Positions 8,480-16,371 of a DNA stretch of 64,000 nt are shown one piece after another. The stretch lies in assembly GCA_050303615.1 (NCBI GenBank), contig JBNLCC010000094.1:1-64000 (forward strand), in the 5' to 3' direction. The stretch is from CAZDXJ01 sp050303615. Its GTDB lineage: Bacteria > Pseudomonadota > Gammaproteobacteria > Methylococcales > Methylomonadaceae. Each line of letters begins with the position of its first letter. Within the stretch, counting starts at the first letter, position 1. Below the pieces are notes generated by a model, which was given only the letters and a program-made list of their open reading frames with translations, searched no databases and was not told where the DNA came from. The position numbers and the translations under genes are program-made.

Positions 8480-8894
8480 TCTTGATTTTGTGATGTAATT
8501 GGCATAGTCTTCAGCTGTTTGACGCTTTAATTTAAAGCAGATTCAATTACCGCATCGCTAAACAGATAATGAATTTGACTGTGAACGGAGAGAAAGCACT
8601 GGATTTGCCTTTCTGATTTGAATCGACGCATTTGGCGCTCTTGTTGTCAGGTATGTTGATGCTAAGTTTCCGCGCGATTATTGACATATTGATCTTGGCA
8701 GTGCATAACGGAAGGCATGATCACTTTCCGAACAGCGCCATAGCTACGTAACTTATCGATTATGATTTTTCGTGGTGCGCCTTGATGTTTCAGATTCTTT
8801 CGGAAAAATCGCAACCCAGCTTTCTTGTTTCGCCAGCTTTATACGAGGATATCGACACGCCGTCCTGATCGACCACGCGCCAAATATAGATCTC
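8480..8894 (-). pseudogene. IS6-family transposase remnant
   Basis: Translating the minus strand through two frame changes gives, in order, IYIWRVVDQDG, VDILV-stop-SWRNKKAG, LRFFRKNLKHQGAPR, KIIIDKLRSYGAVRK, NNRAET-stop-HQH, ERQMRRFKS, IQCFLSVHSQI and KLKRQTAEDYANYIT. This is the characteristic C-terminal half of IS6-family (IS26/IS6100-like) DDE transposases, including the second catalytic Asp (in IDKLRSYG) and the Glu (NNRAE). The N-terminal half with the HTH and first Asp is missing. At least three in-frame stops and two or more frameshifts show it is dead. No terminal inverted repeats were recognised. Confidence 0.8.
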
Positions 8895-9046
8895 AGAAGT
8901 CTATCTATTTAATGTTTATAATCATGAATTTGGAATGGACTTCACAAATTTAGCCGGCGGGTTTCGGCGTTAACAAAATGGCAAACCCTACACGAATCGT
9001 TTTATTTACGGTATCAACACCAAAAAGCTAAAACCGCCTTAAGAAA

Positions 9047-9676
9047 AAAAATACGATCTATGCCATTGTCAACCCTATAACGTCACCGGCGGATTTTTTT
9101 CGAGTAATGTACATCACAACAGCCAGTCACTGCCCTACGGTAAACTGGTTGAATGCCCGTGTTCGAAGGGAAATGGCAAAATTCAGCGGTCCTGAAATCG
9201 CTATGATCATGACTCGGCGAACATTAAATCGTTGAGCACGACAACGTACACGTGTTCGGTGTACGATCCCAAGTCTCGCGCGCGGCTTAAAGTGTGCCCC
9301 GGTAGCCAAAACCCGATGATCGAGGATGGACGCGAACTCCGTCACTAATTGGAATAGCTGCATAGCGTTCCGTTAGCATTGCCGTTGATTAAATCCAGGC
9401 AAAAGGTTTAGGGTCAACCGGCAAGCGGAATATTTTCACGCAGGACGACCTGATGACGTGGCGACTGGTCATTGCCCGGATGCAGTATTTAAAACCGCAA
9501 TGCCGCCTATGCTGCGCGCCATCATGATCGCCATAGAGTAAGGACTTGAACCGGAATACCATTATCGATAGCTGCGCTACCTGTTGGAATTTATTGCCGG
9601 CTTCAGTTTGGAGACAGCGGATTTTAAACTACAAAGCTTATTCAACCGGGGAATTAACCCCGAGAATCTACTATAA
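9047..9676 (+). pseudogene. Decayed gene of unknown function
   Basis: Several protein-like stretches run in order on the + strand, broken by stops and frame changes: YDLCHCQPYNVTGGFF, YGKLVECPCSKGNGKI, a TGA, TCSVYDPKSRARLKVCP, PMIEDGRELRH, stops, then in another frame DDLMTWRLVIARMQYLKP (from about 9450), and finally MLRAIMIAIE, a TAA, GLEPEYHYR, a TGA-type break, YLLEFIAGFSLETADFKLQ and GINPENLL ending at TAA 9674-9676. The uneven composition and regular restart suggest a real ancestral gene. I do not recognise it. Its tail overlaps the ykgJ-like gene by six bases. Confidence 0.45.
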
Positions 9677-9922
9677 AGTTTCCTGTTCCAAGATTTTCAG
9701 TAGATGAATTGCTTGCTGCCGCGACGTCCCGCAAACATCCTCTTGGGCTGCAAAGTTATTACAAACCTCCGGCCGTTCCGGACTATCGAATAGTTTGCAA
9801 AGATAATTGTCGTCCAAGTGGCAACAGCGGACGCCGGCAGGTTTTCCGTCAGGCATGCCGGGAATTGATGAAGAAATCGACGGCGCTATGCAGCAGGCAC
9901 CACAACCTATACGGCACTCCAA
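9671..9922 (-). CDS. ykgJ: YkgJ-type cysteine-cluster protein (UPF0153)
   Basis: 83 residues. Cys-rich from the start: CRIGCGACC, then GMPDGKPAGVRCCHL, CKLFDSPERPEVC and a distal Cys in EDVCG. This is the YkgJ/UPF0153 pattern, thought to bind metal (zinc or Fe-S) through CxxxCxxC-type clusters; function unknown. The best start is TTG at 9922, one base after the tusC stop, with GGAG-like sequence too close to help. Translational coupling to tusC is likely. It occupies the operon position where tusB/dsrH would normally follow tusC. Confidence 0.75.
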   Translation of the reverse strand: MECRIGCGACCIAPSISSSIPGMPDGKPAGVRCCHLDDNYLCKLFDSPERPEVCNNFAAQEDVCGTSRQQAIHLLKILEQETL

Positions 9923-9923
9923 A

Positions 9924-10280
9924 TCAGCCCCCGATCACAATATTGAACCGCTTCATCAAAGAGCCTATATCCTTTCTATATAGCTCCTTCACCGGCAACA
10001 ATAAATTGCCCGGCTTCAGGCCGCGTTCCTGCAGCGATTCCAGTTCGGCATAAATATCCCTGACATCATAAATTTCCAATGCTTGATAAATTGACGCAGT
10101 ATCCTTGTTGCGCAACAGTTGCGGATTCTGGTTGTCGCTTAACTGAAAGACACCGTCATCCAGCAGCAGTAAACTGACATGCTGATCAAACGCAGCGGTT
10201 GTAAGAATCATATCCAGTTTCTCCTGCAGCCTCACCCCGCAAAATGGTGGTGCGGACATGACAAATAATATCTTTTTCAT
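9924..10280 (-). CDS. tusC: TusC/DsrF-like sulfur relay protein
   Basis: 118 residues, the usual size. MKKILFVMSAPPFCGVRLQEKLD and the LLLLDDGVFQL strand-turn match the DsrE/F fold; the C-terminus reaches NIVIGG. In the TusBCD complex TusC is the middle subunit of a heterohexamer that passes persulfide sulfur from TusA to TusE for tRNA 2-thiouridine synthesis; in sulfur oxidisers the same fold serves Dsr. The ATG overlaps the tusD stop by one base (TGATG), so the two are coupled. No tusB is visible beside it. Confidence 0.8.
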   Translation of the reverse strand: MKKILFVMSAPPFCGVRLQEKLDMILTTAAFDQHVSLLLLDDGVFQLSDNQNPQLLRNKDTASIYQALEIYDVRDIYAELESLQERGLKPGNLLLPVKELYRKDIGSLMKRFNIVIGG

Positions 10281-10672
10281 CAGCAGCCAAATACAATGAA
10301 GCGGTCGGCATCCAGCATCGCTTCGACCAATTGTCCCAGACCGGATATCCGGAACCCGTCCGCCAGATCACGATCCACCTTGTGTTGCCTTTTTGCTTCT
10401 GCATCACTGAGTAAGCCGCGCCGCTGAGCCGCAGAAATACAAATTACCAGATCAATACCGTATTCCTTTGCCAAGGCGCTCCAGCGATCTGTCATAGGGT
10501 TTTCATCGTTCGGAGGCGTTGCATAGCGCATCGCGTGAAATATCCCGTCGGAATAAAAAAAAATCCGCACAATTTGATGGCCCATGGATAAGGCGGCCTG
10601 CACGAACTGAAAAGCTGATTCGCCGGCATGGGATTGATACGGACCGGCATTGACTTGAATCGTAAATTTCAT
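10280..10672 (-). CDS. tusD: TusD/DsrE-like sulfur relay protein
   Basis: 130 residues. The N-terminal strand KFTIQVNAGPY, the FYSDGIFHA turn and the sulfur-carrying Cys in ICISAAQRRGL (about residue 79) match TusD, whose equivalent Cys accepts persulfide from TusA. First gene of a three-gene minus-strand run tusD-tusC-ykgJ. The 230 bases upstream up to the divergent bepA-like gene should hold both promoters. No dissimilatory sulfite reductase genes are in the window, so a tRNA-thiolation role is the simpler reading. Confidence 0.85.
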   Translation of the reverse strand: MKFTIQVNAGPYQSHAGESAFQFVQAALSMGHQIVRIFFYSDGIFHAMRYATPPNDENPMTDRWSALAKEYGIDLVICISAAQRRGLLSDAEAKRQHKVDRDLADGFRISGLGQLVEAMLDADRFIVFGC

Positions 10673-10902
10673 CAGAATTTTGAATTAAACATAAACATTG
10701 CTAAGGTTTACAATAGAAAAGTATAAAAAATTACAATTAGTAGTCGAAAACTGTCTCATTTTGCCTGTTTAAATTCTAACATAAACCCCTATTATTACTT
10801 AGACAATCGGTCTGACGTTGAACCAAAGAATTGCTCATTTGCAAACGCACTCCGGCTACAATACGTGCAGGAACTTACCAATAGGTGCCGGGTCTTAGCG
10901 CC

Positions 10903-12360
10903 ATGATATTGAAACAAATCGTTTTAGCCGTATCCGCTTTCTGCTTTTATTTTTCCTCGACACTACAGGCTGTTGAATCAGAAAAAATTATTTTACCCGA
11001 TATCGGAGATTCGTCGGGAACGCTGATTACGCCCATTCAGGAACAGGAACTTGGCGAAGCTTTTTTTCGCAACCTGCACGCTCAGGTACAGATAAGCCAG
11101 GATTCCGATATACAACAATATATTCAATCCATCGGTCAAAAACTGGTAGTTAACAGCGATACGCCTGGAAGTCCCTTTCATTTTTTTGTGGTACTTGATA
11201 ACACCATTAACGCATTTGCCGGTCCGGGAGGATACATTGGTGTTAATTCCGGTCTGATAATTGCCTCGGAATCTGAAAGCGAATTGGCTTCCGTCATGGC
11301 TCATGAGATTGCCCACGTCACCCAACGCCATCTATACCGGGCGTTTGAAGCGGCCAGCCAGCTTTCGCTACCCACAGCGGCGGCAACGCTTGCCGCCATT
11401 TTACTCGGTACTCAATCCGCAGCGCTAGGCCAAGCGGCGTTACTCGCCATCCAAGCCGGCAACGTACAATCACAGATTAATTTTACCCGTTCCAATGAAG
11501 AAGAGGCCGACCGCATCGGCATGCAGATATTGTCAGAATCGGATTACAATCCCCGCAGTATGCCGGTATTCTTCGAACGCCTGCAGCAGTCCAGCCGTTA
11601 TTACGGCCAAGGTGTCCCTGAATTTCTACGTACTCACCCGGTCACTTCCTCGCGTATCTCAGATACGCGCGGCAGATCGGAAAAGTACCCCTATCGGCAA
11701 TACCCGGATTCTCAAAATTATCTCTTAACTAAAGCCAAGCTTCGAGTATTGACGGCAGGCGATACCACGGATCTGCTAAATTATTTCAAAACCCGGCAAA
11801 ATCAGGGAACCGTTGAACAACGTGCTGTCGGTCGTTATGGAATCGGATTAATTTATGTGCGAAATCAACAATTTAATGAAGCCAAGGTGATCTTTGAGCA
11901 ATTAGTTGAAGAGTTTCCCCATCAGACGCAATATATTGCAGGCCTGGCCAGAATTGAACAGCAGACAGGCAATTACCCCGCCGCCCTGCAAATTTATCAA
12001 AGAGCATTAAAAGATTATCCTGACAACCTTTCCGTTAATATCGAATATATATCAACCCTGCTTGAAGCAGGCCAAGCACAGCAGGCAAGAAAAATACTCC
12101 AATCCCTTCATTATGGCAGGCAGCAACAACCAACTGTTTATAAGTTATTGGCGCAAACTTATGAAGACCTGAATCAAACTGCGGAATCACACCGTTATAT
12201 GGCCGAATATTATTATTCAGTCGGAGATACTGAGTCAGCGATAACGCAAGTTAAATTGGCACAGAAAGCAAACGATTTGAACTTTTATCTCTCTGCAATT
12301 TTGGATCAGCGTCTGCAGTTTTTTATTGCGGAAGAAAAGCAGCGGCGACAGGACAAATAA
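10903..12360 (+). CDS. bepA: BepA-like periplasmic M48 metalloprotease with TPR domain
   Basis: 485 residues from ATG 10903; a GTG at 10885 is a longer alternative that would spoil the signal peptide. Signal peptide IVLAVSAFCFYFSSTLQA; zinc motif HEIAH at about 134-138 with the third ligand in SNEEEADRIGM; TPR repeats from about residue 300 to the end (for example YIAGLARIEQQTGNYPAALQ). BepA/YfgC proteases act in outer-membrane protein assembly and degrade stalled LptD/BamA substrates, with the TPR lid binding the BAM complex. Alone on the strand and followed by a candidate small transcript and a strong terminator. Confidence 0.9.
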   Translation: MILKQIVLAVSAFCFYFSSTLQAVESEKIILPDIGDSSGTLITPIQEQELGEAFFRNLHAQVQISQDSDIQQYIQSIGQKLVVNSDTPGSPFHFFVVLDNTINAFAGPGGYIGVNSGLIIASESESELASVMAHEIAHVTQRHLYRAFEAASQLSLPTAAATLAAILLGTQSAALGQAALLAIQAGNVQSQINFTRSNEEEADRIGMQILSESDYNPRSMPVFFERLQQSSRYYGQGVPEFLRTHPVTSSRISDTRGRSEKYPYRQYPDSQNYLLTKAKLRVLTAGDTTDLLNYFKTRQNQGTVEQRAVGRYGIGLIYVRNQQFNEAKVIFEQLVEEFPHQTQYIAGLARIEQQTGNYPAALQIYQRALKDYPDNLSVNIEYISTLLEAGQAQQARKILQSLHYGRQQQPTVYKLLAQTYEDLNQTAESHRYMAEYYYSVGDTESAITQVKLAQKANDLNFYLSAILDQRLQFFIAEEKQRRQDK

Positions 12361-12578
12361 ATGCATTAGCCCTCGTTTTACTTTTTTATTAGACAAAGAC
12401 AATACAAATAGTATAGAATTTAACTCGCTAAAGGAGTGGGCACGGTCGTAATGATCGTCAAAGAGGAGGAGTAATTCCTTGATACTTTGGAATATAAAAA
12501 TAACAACATTCGAATTTATACGCTGCGAGAGTAGCAATAAGCGTACATCTGAATAATAATAATAAAAAACATTACGCG
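12361..12578 (+). ncRNA. Candidate intergenic small transcript between bepA and its terminator
   Basis: A sigma70-like pair TAGACA (12390-12395), 18 bases, TAGAAT (12414-12419) lies just after bepA and the terminator ends near 12602, so a transcript of about 175 bases would result. Inside it GAGGAGGAG is followed at 8 bases by TTG opening a frame of about 25 codons, so a leader or small peptide is also possible. Alternatively it is only the bepA 3' UTR. Inference from sequence only. Confidence 0.3.
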
Positions 12579-12602
12579 AGCCCGCTTTATGCGGGCTTTT
12601 TT
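12579..12602 (+). terminator. Rho-independent terminator
   Basis: AGCCCGC, loop TTTAT, GCGGGCT followed by a run of six T. Classic strong terminator on the + strand, ending bepA or the candidate small transcript. Confidence 0.9.
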
Positions 12603-12754
12603 ATGCCTCTCACTTTTTTCGGGACAATCACCGGCCGCGCCTTTTTACGCTTACATCCCGAACAACGCTATCTGAATAACAATCCGGACAGCCGATTGTT
12701 CCCGGCAAAAAAAATTTCGACGGCTCGCCTTTCAATGCCGGTAAAATTGGGCAT

Positions 12755-14047
12755 TCAAAGCAGCAAATAACTGATTGAACATGCACTCAACGCCGCCAAA
12801 CCCAGCAGACACCAGACGAACATTCCCTTACCGGGGCGGTCTTGTGCCGGTATATCCTTATCGAACATCACCAACATATTAAGTGTAGCAAGCAACGGCG
12901 CGGCAACGAAGGCTATCACGGTGGCAATTTTGACCATTTGCGTCATCGACGTTAGAAAGAAAAACAGAATAAATAACGTCCCGGCAATGGTGACCAGCAG
13001 CCAAATCAAATACTGTTTATTGTAATTTTTCTTGTTGCACTTATTCGGAAACAACAAGCCAAGAGACACGTTCAAAGAACGCGGAAACGCGTCAAGACAG
13101 GTCAATGTGGTACTGAACATCGTCGTCAATGCGGCGATAGCAATAATCGGATACGCCCATTGCCCCAAAGACTGTTGATACATATCTATGAGTTGCCCGG
13201 CAAAAACCGCACCGCTGCCGCTAAATTCGCGTCCGCTGCCATACATCACCAAGGCACCTAACAGCAGGAAACATATCGCCAAAAAAGCAGTTCCGATATA
13301 ACCGACCCGGAAATCAAATAACGCCCCTTTCAAGTCGGTCATTTCCCCTTTGCTTTCATTACTGCTTTCCGACCAGATGGAATGCCAGACGGTTATATCC
13401 ATCGGCGCCGGCATCCAACCTAAAAAAGTCGCCAGAAAAATCAAATCAGCTGTGTCATGGAATGAAAAATGCGTATCGGCGGTTTTATAATATCCCGGAT
13501 TATCAAACCATAACATCAAAACCGCAGCAATCGAAGTGAGCGATAAAATCAGAATGATGGCCTTGATCAACCTATCCAGCAGTGCATAATGGCCGGCGGC
13601 CAGCAGCGCAAAACAGGCGGTTAACAGGCCGGCACTGATGACGGCCGCAACTTTCTGCGGACTCAGATCGGACAGCGCCTGAAGGTGAAATATATTGCCG
13701 GTCAGACCGGCGGTCACCACCGTAACTGCCGCCTGGATGACAAACATGGTCGACAGGGTCATTAACACATAAACCCACAGCGCCCAATTCCCCAATTTTT
13801 TGTAACCGTGCAGTATGTTTCTGCCGGTTGCCGCAGTGTACCTAGGGCCAAATTCGAAAAAAGGATATTTCACCAGATGAATGATTATGATTGCCGAGAC
13901 CAGGTAAAAGCCGAACATGCCGCCAGCCCGGGTCGACTGGACCAAATGCGACACCCCGACGGCGGCGCCGGCATATAACAGCCCCGGCCCCAATTGCGAC
14001 AACAACCCGCTAAATCTGCCGGGAATGACTGAAACATTGGTATTCAT
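12755..14047 (-). CDS. Nramp-like transporter lacking the canonical metal-binding motifs
   Basis: 430 residues, about 11 hydrophobic segments, overall fold and length of the Nramp/APC family (GPGLLYAGAAVGVSHLVQ at 20-37; ATFLGWMPAPMDITVW at about 206-221). Classical MntH/Nramp proteins bind Mn or Fe through DPGN in helix 1 and MPH in helix 6. Here those positions read AAVGVSH and MPAPMD, so the ordinary Asp, Asn and His ligands are absent. It therefore belongs to a divergent Nramp-related group whose substrate is unknown; calling it a Mn transporter would be unsafe. Single gene on the minus strand, ATG at 14047, downstream of the hemerythrin gene with 200 bases between. Confidence 0.75.
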   Translation of the reverse strand: MNTNVSVIPGRFSGLLSQLGPGLLYAGAAVGVSHLVQSTRAGGMFGFYLVSAIIIIHLVKYPFFEFGPRYTAATGRNILHGYKKLGNWALWVYVLMTLSTMFVIQAAVTVVTAGLTGNIFHLQALSDLSPQKVAAVISAGLLTACFALLAAGHYALLDRLIKAIILILSLTSIAAVLMLWFDNPGYYKTADTHFSFHDTADLIFLATFLGWMPAPMDITVWHSIWSESSNESKGEMTDLKGALFDFRVGYIGTAFLAICFLLLGALVMYGSGREFSGSGAVFAGQLIDMYQQSLGQWAYPIIAIAALTTMFSTTLTCLDAFPRSLNVSLGLLFPNKCNKKNYNKQYLIWLLVTIAGTLFILFFFLTSMTQMVKIATVIAFVAAPLLATLNMLVMFDKDIPAQDRPGKGMFVWCLLGLAALSACSISYLLL

Positions 14048-14248
14048 ATAATTTACAATTCGCTATAGCCAATAAGGAAAATTCCCAGAGTATTATAGCG
14101 ATTGAGTAGCAAAGTGCATGTAGTTTCTTCACATCGGCCTTTTTAAAAAAAGCGTTCCAGACAAATTGTCCGCCGGGGTGCGCCGAAAAAGAAAAATATG
14201 ATCTAAACATTGTGTTTTTCGCCAGTTTCGTCGGCCCCCTTTGGCATT

Positions 14249-14692
14249 CTAATTGCCGTCCATACTCTGTTTGATAAATGCCGAAGTCACTATATCCATC
14301 GTGGCAATATGTTCAACAAACCACTGCGGCCATACGTTTCTGACATAATCCGTCAATGCCGCCAAATCCGTGTTTTTACGCCACTGCTCAAGCACTGCCT
14401 GTAAACCTTGCAATGCCTGCTGGTGTTCGCTGTAATGGCAATGGTAAGCGGGAAAAGCGTAGCGCTGCATCAACGTGTTTTCCCGTTCAAAATGTGCCTG
14501 CGTATGTGCCAGCCAGTGTTCGATCGCCGAGGTGATTTTCGGGTCGATGACACCGGTGTTGTGCGACGATTCCAGCAGCGCGTTGAGTTGATTGACCAGC
14601 GTCAATTCTTCGCAATGCACCGTATTCATGGCATCCATGGCCACTGTGGGAAGATCGGAACATTCCAGCAAATTGAATTTTTGTTTGTTCAT
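14249..14692 (-). CDS. Bacteriohemerythrin
   Basis: 147 residues from ATG 14692; longer readings overlap the upstream gene and add no conserved residues. The di-iron ligands of single-domain hemerythrins are visible: His26 in VHCEEL, His67 and Glu71 in HFERE, His86/His90 in HYSEH, His128 and Asp133 in VEHIATMD. Hemerythrins bind O2 reversibly. In methanotrophs such as Methylococcus they have been proposed to carry O2 to particulate methane monooxygenase, which is a tempting but unproven role here. It starts 17 bases after the RNase T2 stop and may share its transcript. Confidence 0.9.
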   Translation of the reverse strand: MNKQKFNLLECSDLPTVAMDAMNTVHCEELTLVNQLNALLESSHNTGVIDPKITSAIEHWLAHTQAHFERENTLMQRYAFPAYHCHYSEHQQALQGLQAVLEQWRKNTDLAALTDYVRNVWPQWFVEHIATMDIVTSAFIKQSMDGN

Positions 14693-14709
14693 AGCATGAT
14701 TGAATGAAT

Positions 14710-15402
14710 TCAACGGCAGGCGGTAAATTGGTAATCCAAATCGTAACAAACCTGTATTTCTTGCAACCGGCCGCGCTGCATCCTTACCCAAACATGATCG
14801 TTGCGCATCCCCTGGCTACGGTTTAGATTTACAAACGCCGTCCTGATCTCAACCGCCCGCCGGTTCTGTAATTGCTTTAATTGTGTTACGGACGGCAGCT
14901 TAAGCCGATTATACAACTGCGCGGTTGTCCTTAGGTATTGCTCGGGCGATTTAAAATCGCAAGTACCGTGTTTTTCCCATTGCTGCTGCATCAATTGACT
15001 GTCCGGGATGACGCATAAATATTTTTTGACCGTCTGTTCCTCAATGGCTTTGGCGTCACGGCAGTTACGCGGATGTTTCTTGTAATCGCCGCCGGCCAGT
15101 GCCGATTGCGCCCATAACCCGTGTACTACCAATCCGAATTGATTGGCGATGCACTGATGCTGTAGATTAGCACGCGGATGACCTTGGCGCAGAATATTAT
15201 CACAAAACGCGCCGGACCAACTCAATGTTAAAACCCAATTATCAGTGCGCAATTGGTTATTTTTCCAATCTCTACCGGAACGAATAGCGGCCCCGGCCCG
15301 ATAATCCCATGACTTTACTTTTTCCGGGAGTTGACAATTTTGTTCCGCGACAACATCATAAGCGAAACACAAAAAACACAGTAAAAGGGCAAATTTTTTC
15401 AC
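14710..15402 (-). CDS. Secreted ribonuclease T2 family enzyme
   Basis: 230 residues from GTG 15402, which starts a good signal peptide (MKKFALLLCFLCF, cleavage after VVA); a TTG 24 bases earlier is possible. The two T2 active-site segments are present: CAS I as GLVVHGLWAQ and CAS II as QQWEKHGTCDF, with both catalytic His and the Glu/Lys/His set. Several Cys suit periplasmic disulfides. Such enzymes cleave RNA in the periplasm or outside the cell (E. coli RNase I type). Upstream of the hemerythrin gene and divergent from the M48 lipoprotein. Confidence 0.88.
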   Translation of the reverse strand: MKKFALLLCFLCFAYDVVAEQNCQLPEKVKSWDYRAGAAIRSGRDWKNNQLRTDNWVLTLSWSGAFCDNILRQGHPRANLQHQCIANQFGLVVHGLWAQSALAGGDYKKHPRNCRDAKAIEEQTVKKYLCVIPDSQLMQQQWEKHGTCDFKSPEQYLRTTAQLYNRLKLPSVTQLKQLQNRRAVEIRTAFVNLNRSQGMRNDHVWVRMQRGRLQEIQVCYDLDYQFTACR

Positions 15403-15585
15403 TATTATTCGACTCAACCCAGGCAACGCAGTGTTTTTCGCCGCTCATTCCAATCCGCAGGTTCAATACGTTCCATACACGGTATAATAACAGCCTTTTG
15501 CTGCAACACAATTTTGAACTCGCTTTCATGAGTAAGTTAAAATAGCGGCCATTATTTTCCAAATAGACCGTATGGACAGATCATC

Positions 15586-16371
15586 ATGGCAAAACAAATT
15601 TTCCCGGTTCTGCTAAGCGCTGCACTACTCGGCGCCTGCGCGACAACCCCCACCGGCAGAACGCAGTTGGCTTATATGCCGGATAGCGACATGAGTAAAA
15701 TGGGCATCCAGGCTTTTGACAATTTAAAACAGGAAAAGCCAATCAGTTCCGATGCCAACGCCAAGCGCTTCGTCAATTGTGTTGCCGGCGCCGTTACCCG
15801 TGAAGTGGGCGGCAATTGGGAAGTTGTCGTATTCGAAGACAAAACCTTGAATGCCTTTGCGCTACCCGGCAATAAAATCGGCGTTCATACCGGTTTGGTG
15901 GCATTGGTGGACAACCAGGATCAACTGGCGGCGGTAATCGGCCACGAAATCGGGCATGTGCAGGCCCGGCACAGCAATGAGCGAATGTCTCAAAAGGCGG
16001 CGGTCGACCAGGGTTTATCGATGATTCAAGCCGTTGCCAACCCGACTTCCGCAACCGGCCAGGCCGCAGTCGGCCTGTTGGGAATCGGCGCCCAGTACGG
16101 CGTCATTTTGCCTTACAGCAGACTGCATGAAAGCGAAGCCGATGTCATCGGCCTGGATTTGATGGCAAAAGCGGGCTTCGATCCTCGACAAAGCGTGGTT
16201 TTATGGCAAAAAATGGAACAAGCCAGTCAGGGGCAGGCGCCGGTTGAATTCCTGTCCACCCACCCTTCCCACGGTACCCGCATCGAAGACCTGAATAAAC
16301 ACATGCCGAAAGCCCTGCAGTTGCAGCAACAGGCGATTAATGCCGGCAAACGGCCCCGGTGCAGCAAATAA
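15586..16371 (+). CDS. M48 family metalloprotease, outer-membrane lipoprotein (LoiP/YcaL type)
   Basis: 261 residues. Lipobox LLGAC with Cys18; zinc motif HEIGH at 120-124 and the third ligand in LHESEADVIGL; compact protease domain with no TPR region, ending KRPRCSK. Related lipoproteins such as LoiP act in envelope quality control. Together with the BepA-like enzyme at 10903 the window has two M48 envelope proteases. The stop is immediately followed by the dapC ATG (TAAATG), so the two are probably cotranscribed. Confidence 0.9.
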   Translation: MAKQIFPVLLSAALLGACATTPTGRTQLAYMPDSDMSKMGIQAFDNLKQEKPISSDANAKRFVNCVAGAVTREVGGNWEVVVFEDKTLNAFALPGNKIGVHTGLVALVDNQDQLAAVIGHEIGHVQARHSNERMSQKAAVDQGLSMIQAVANPTSATGQAAVGLLGIGAQYGVILPYSRLHESEADVIGLDLMAKAGFDPRQSVVLWQKMEQASQGQAPVEFLSTHPSHGTRIEDLNKHMPKALQLQQQAINAGKRPRCSK

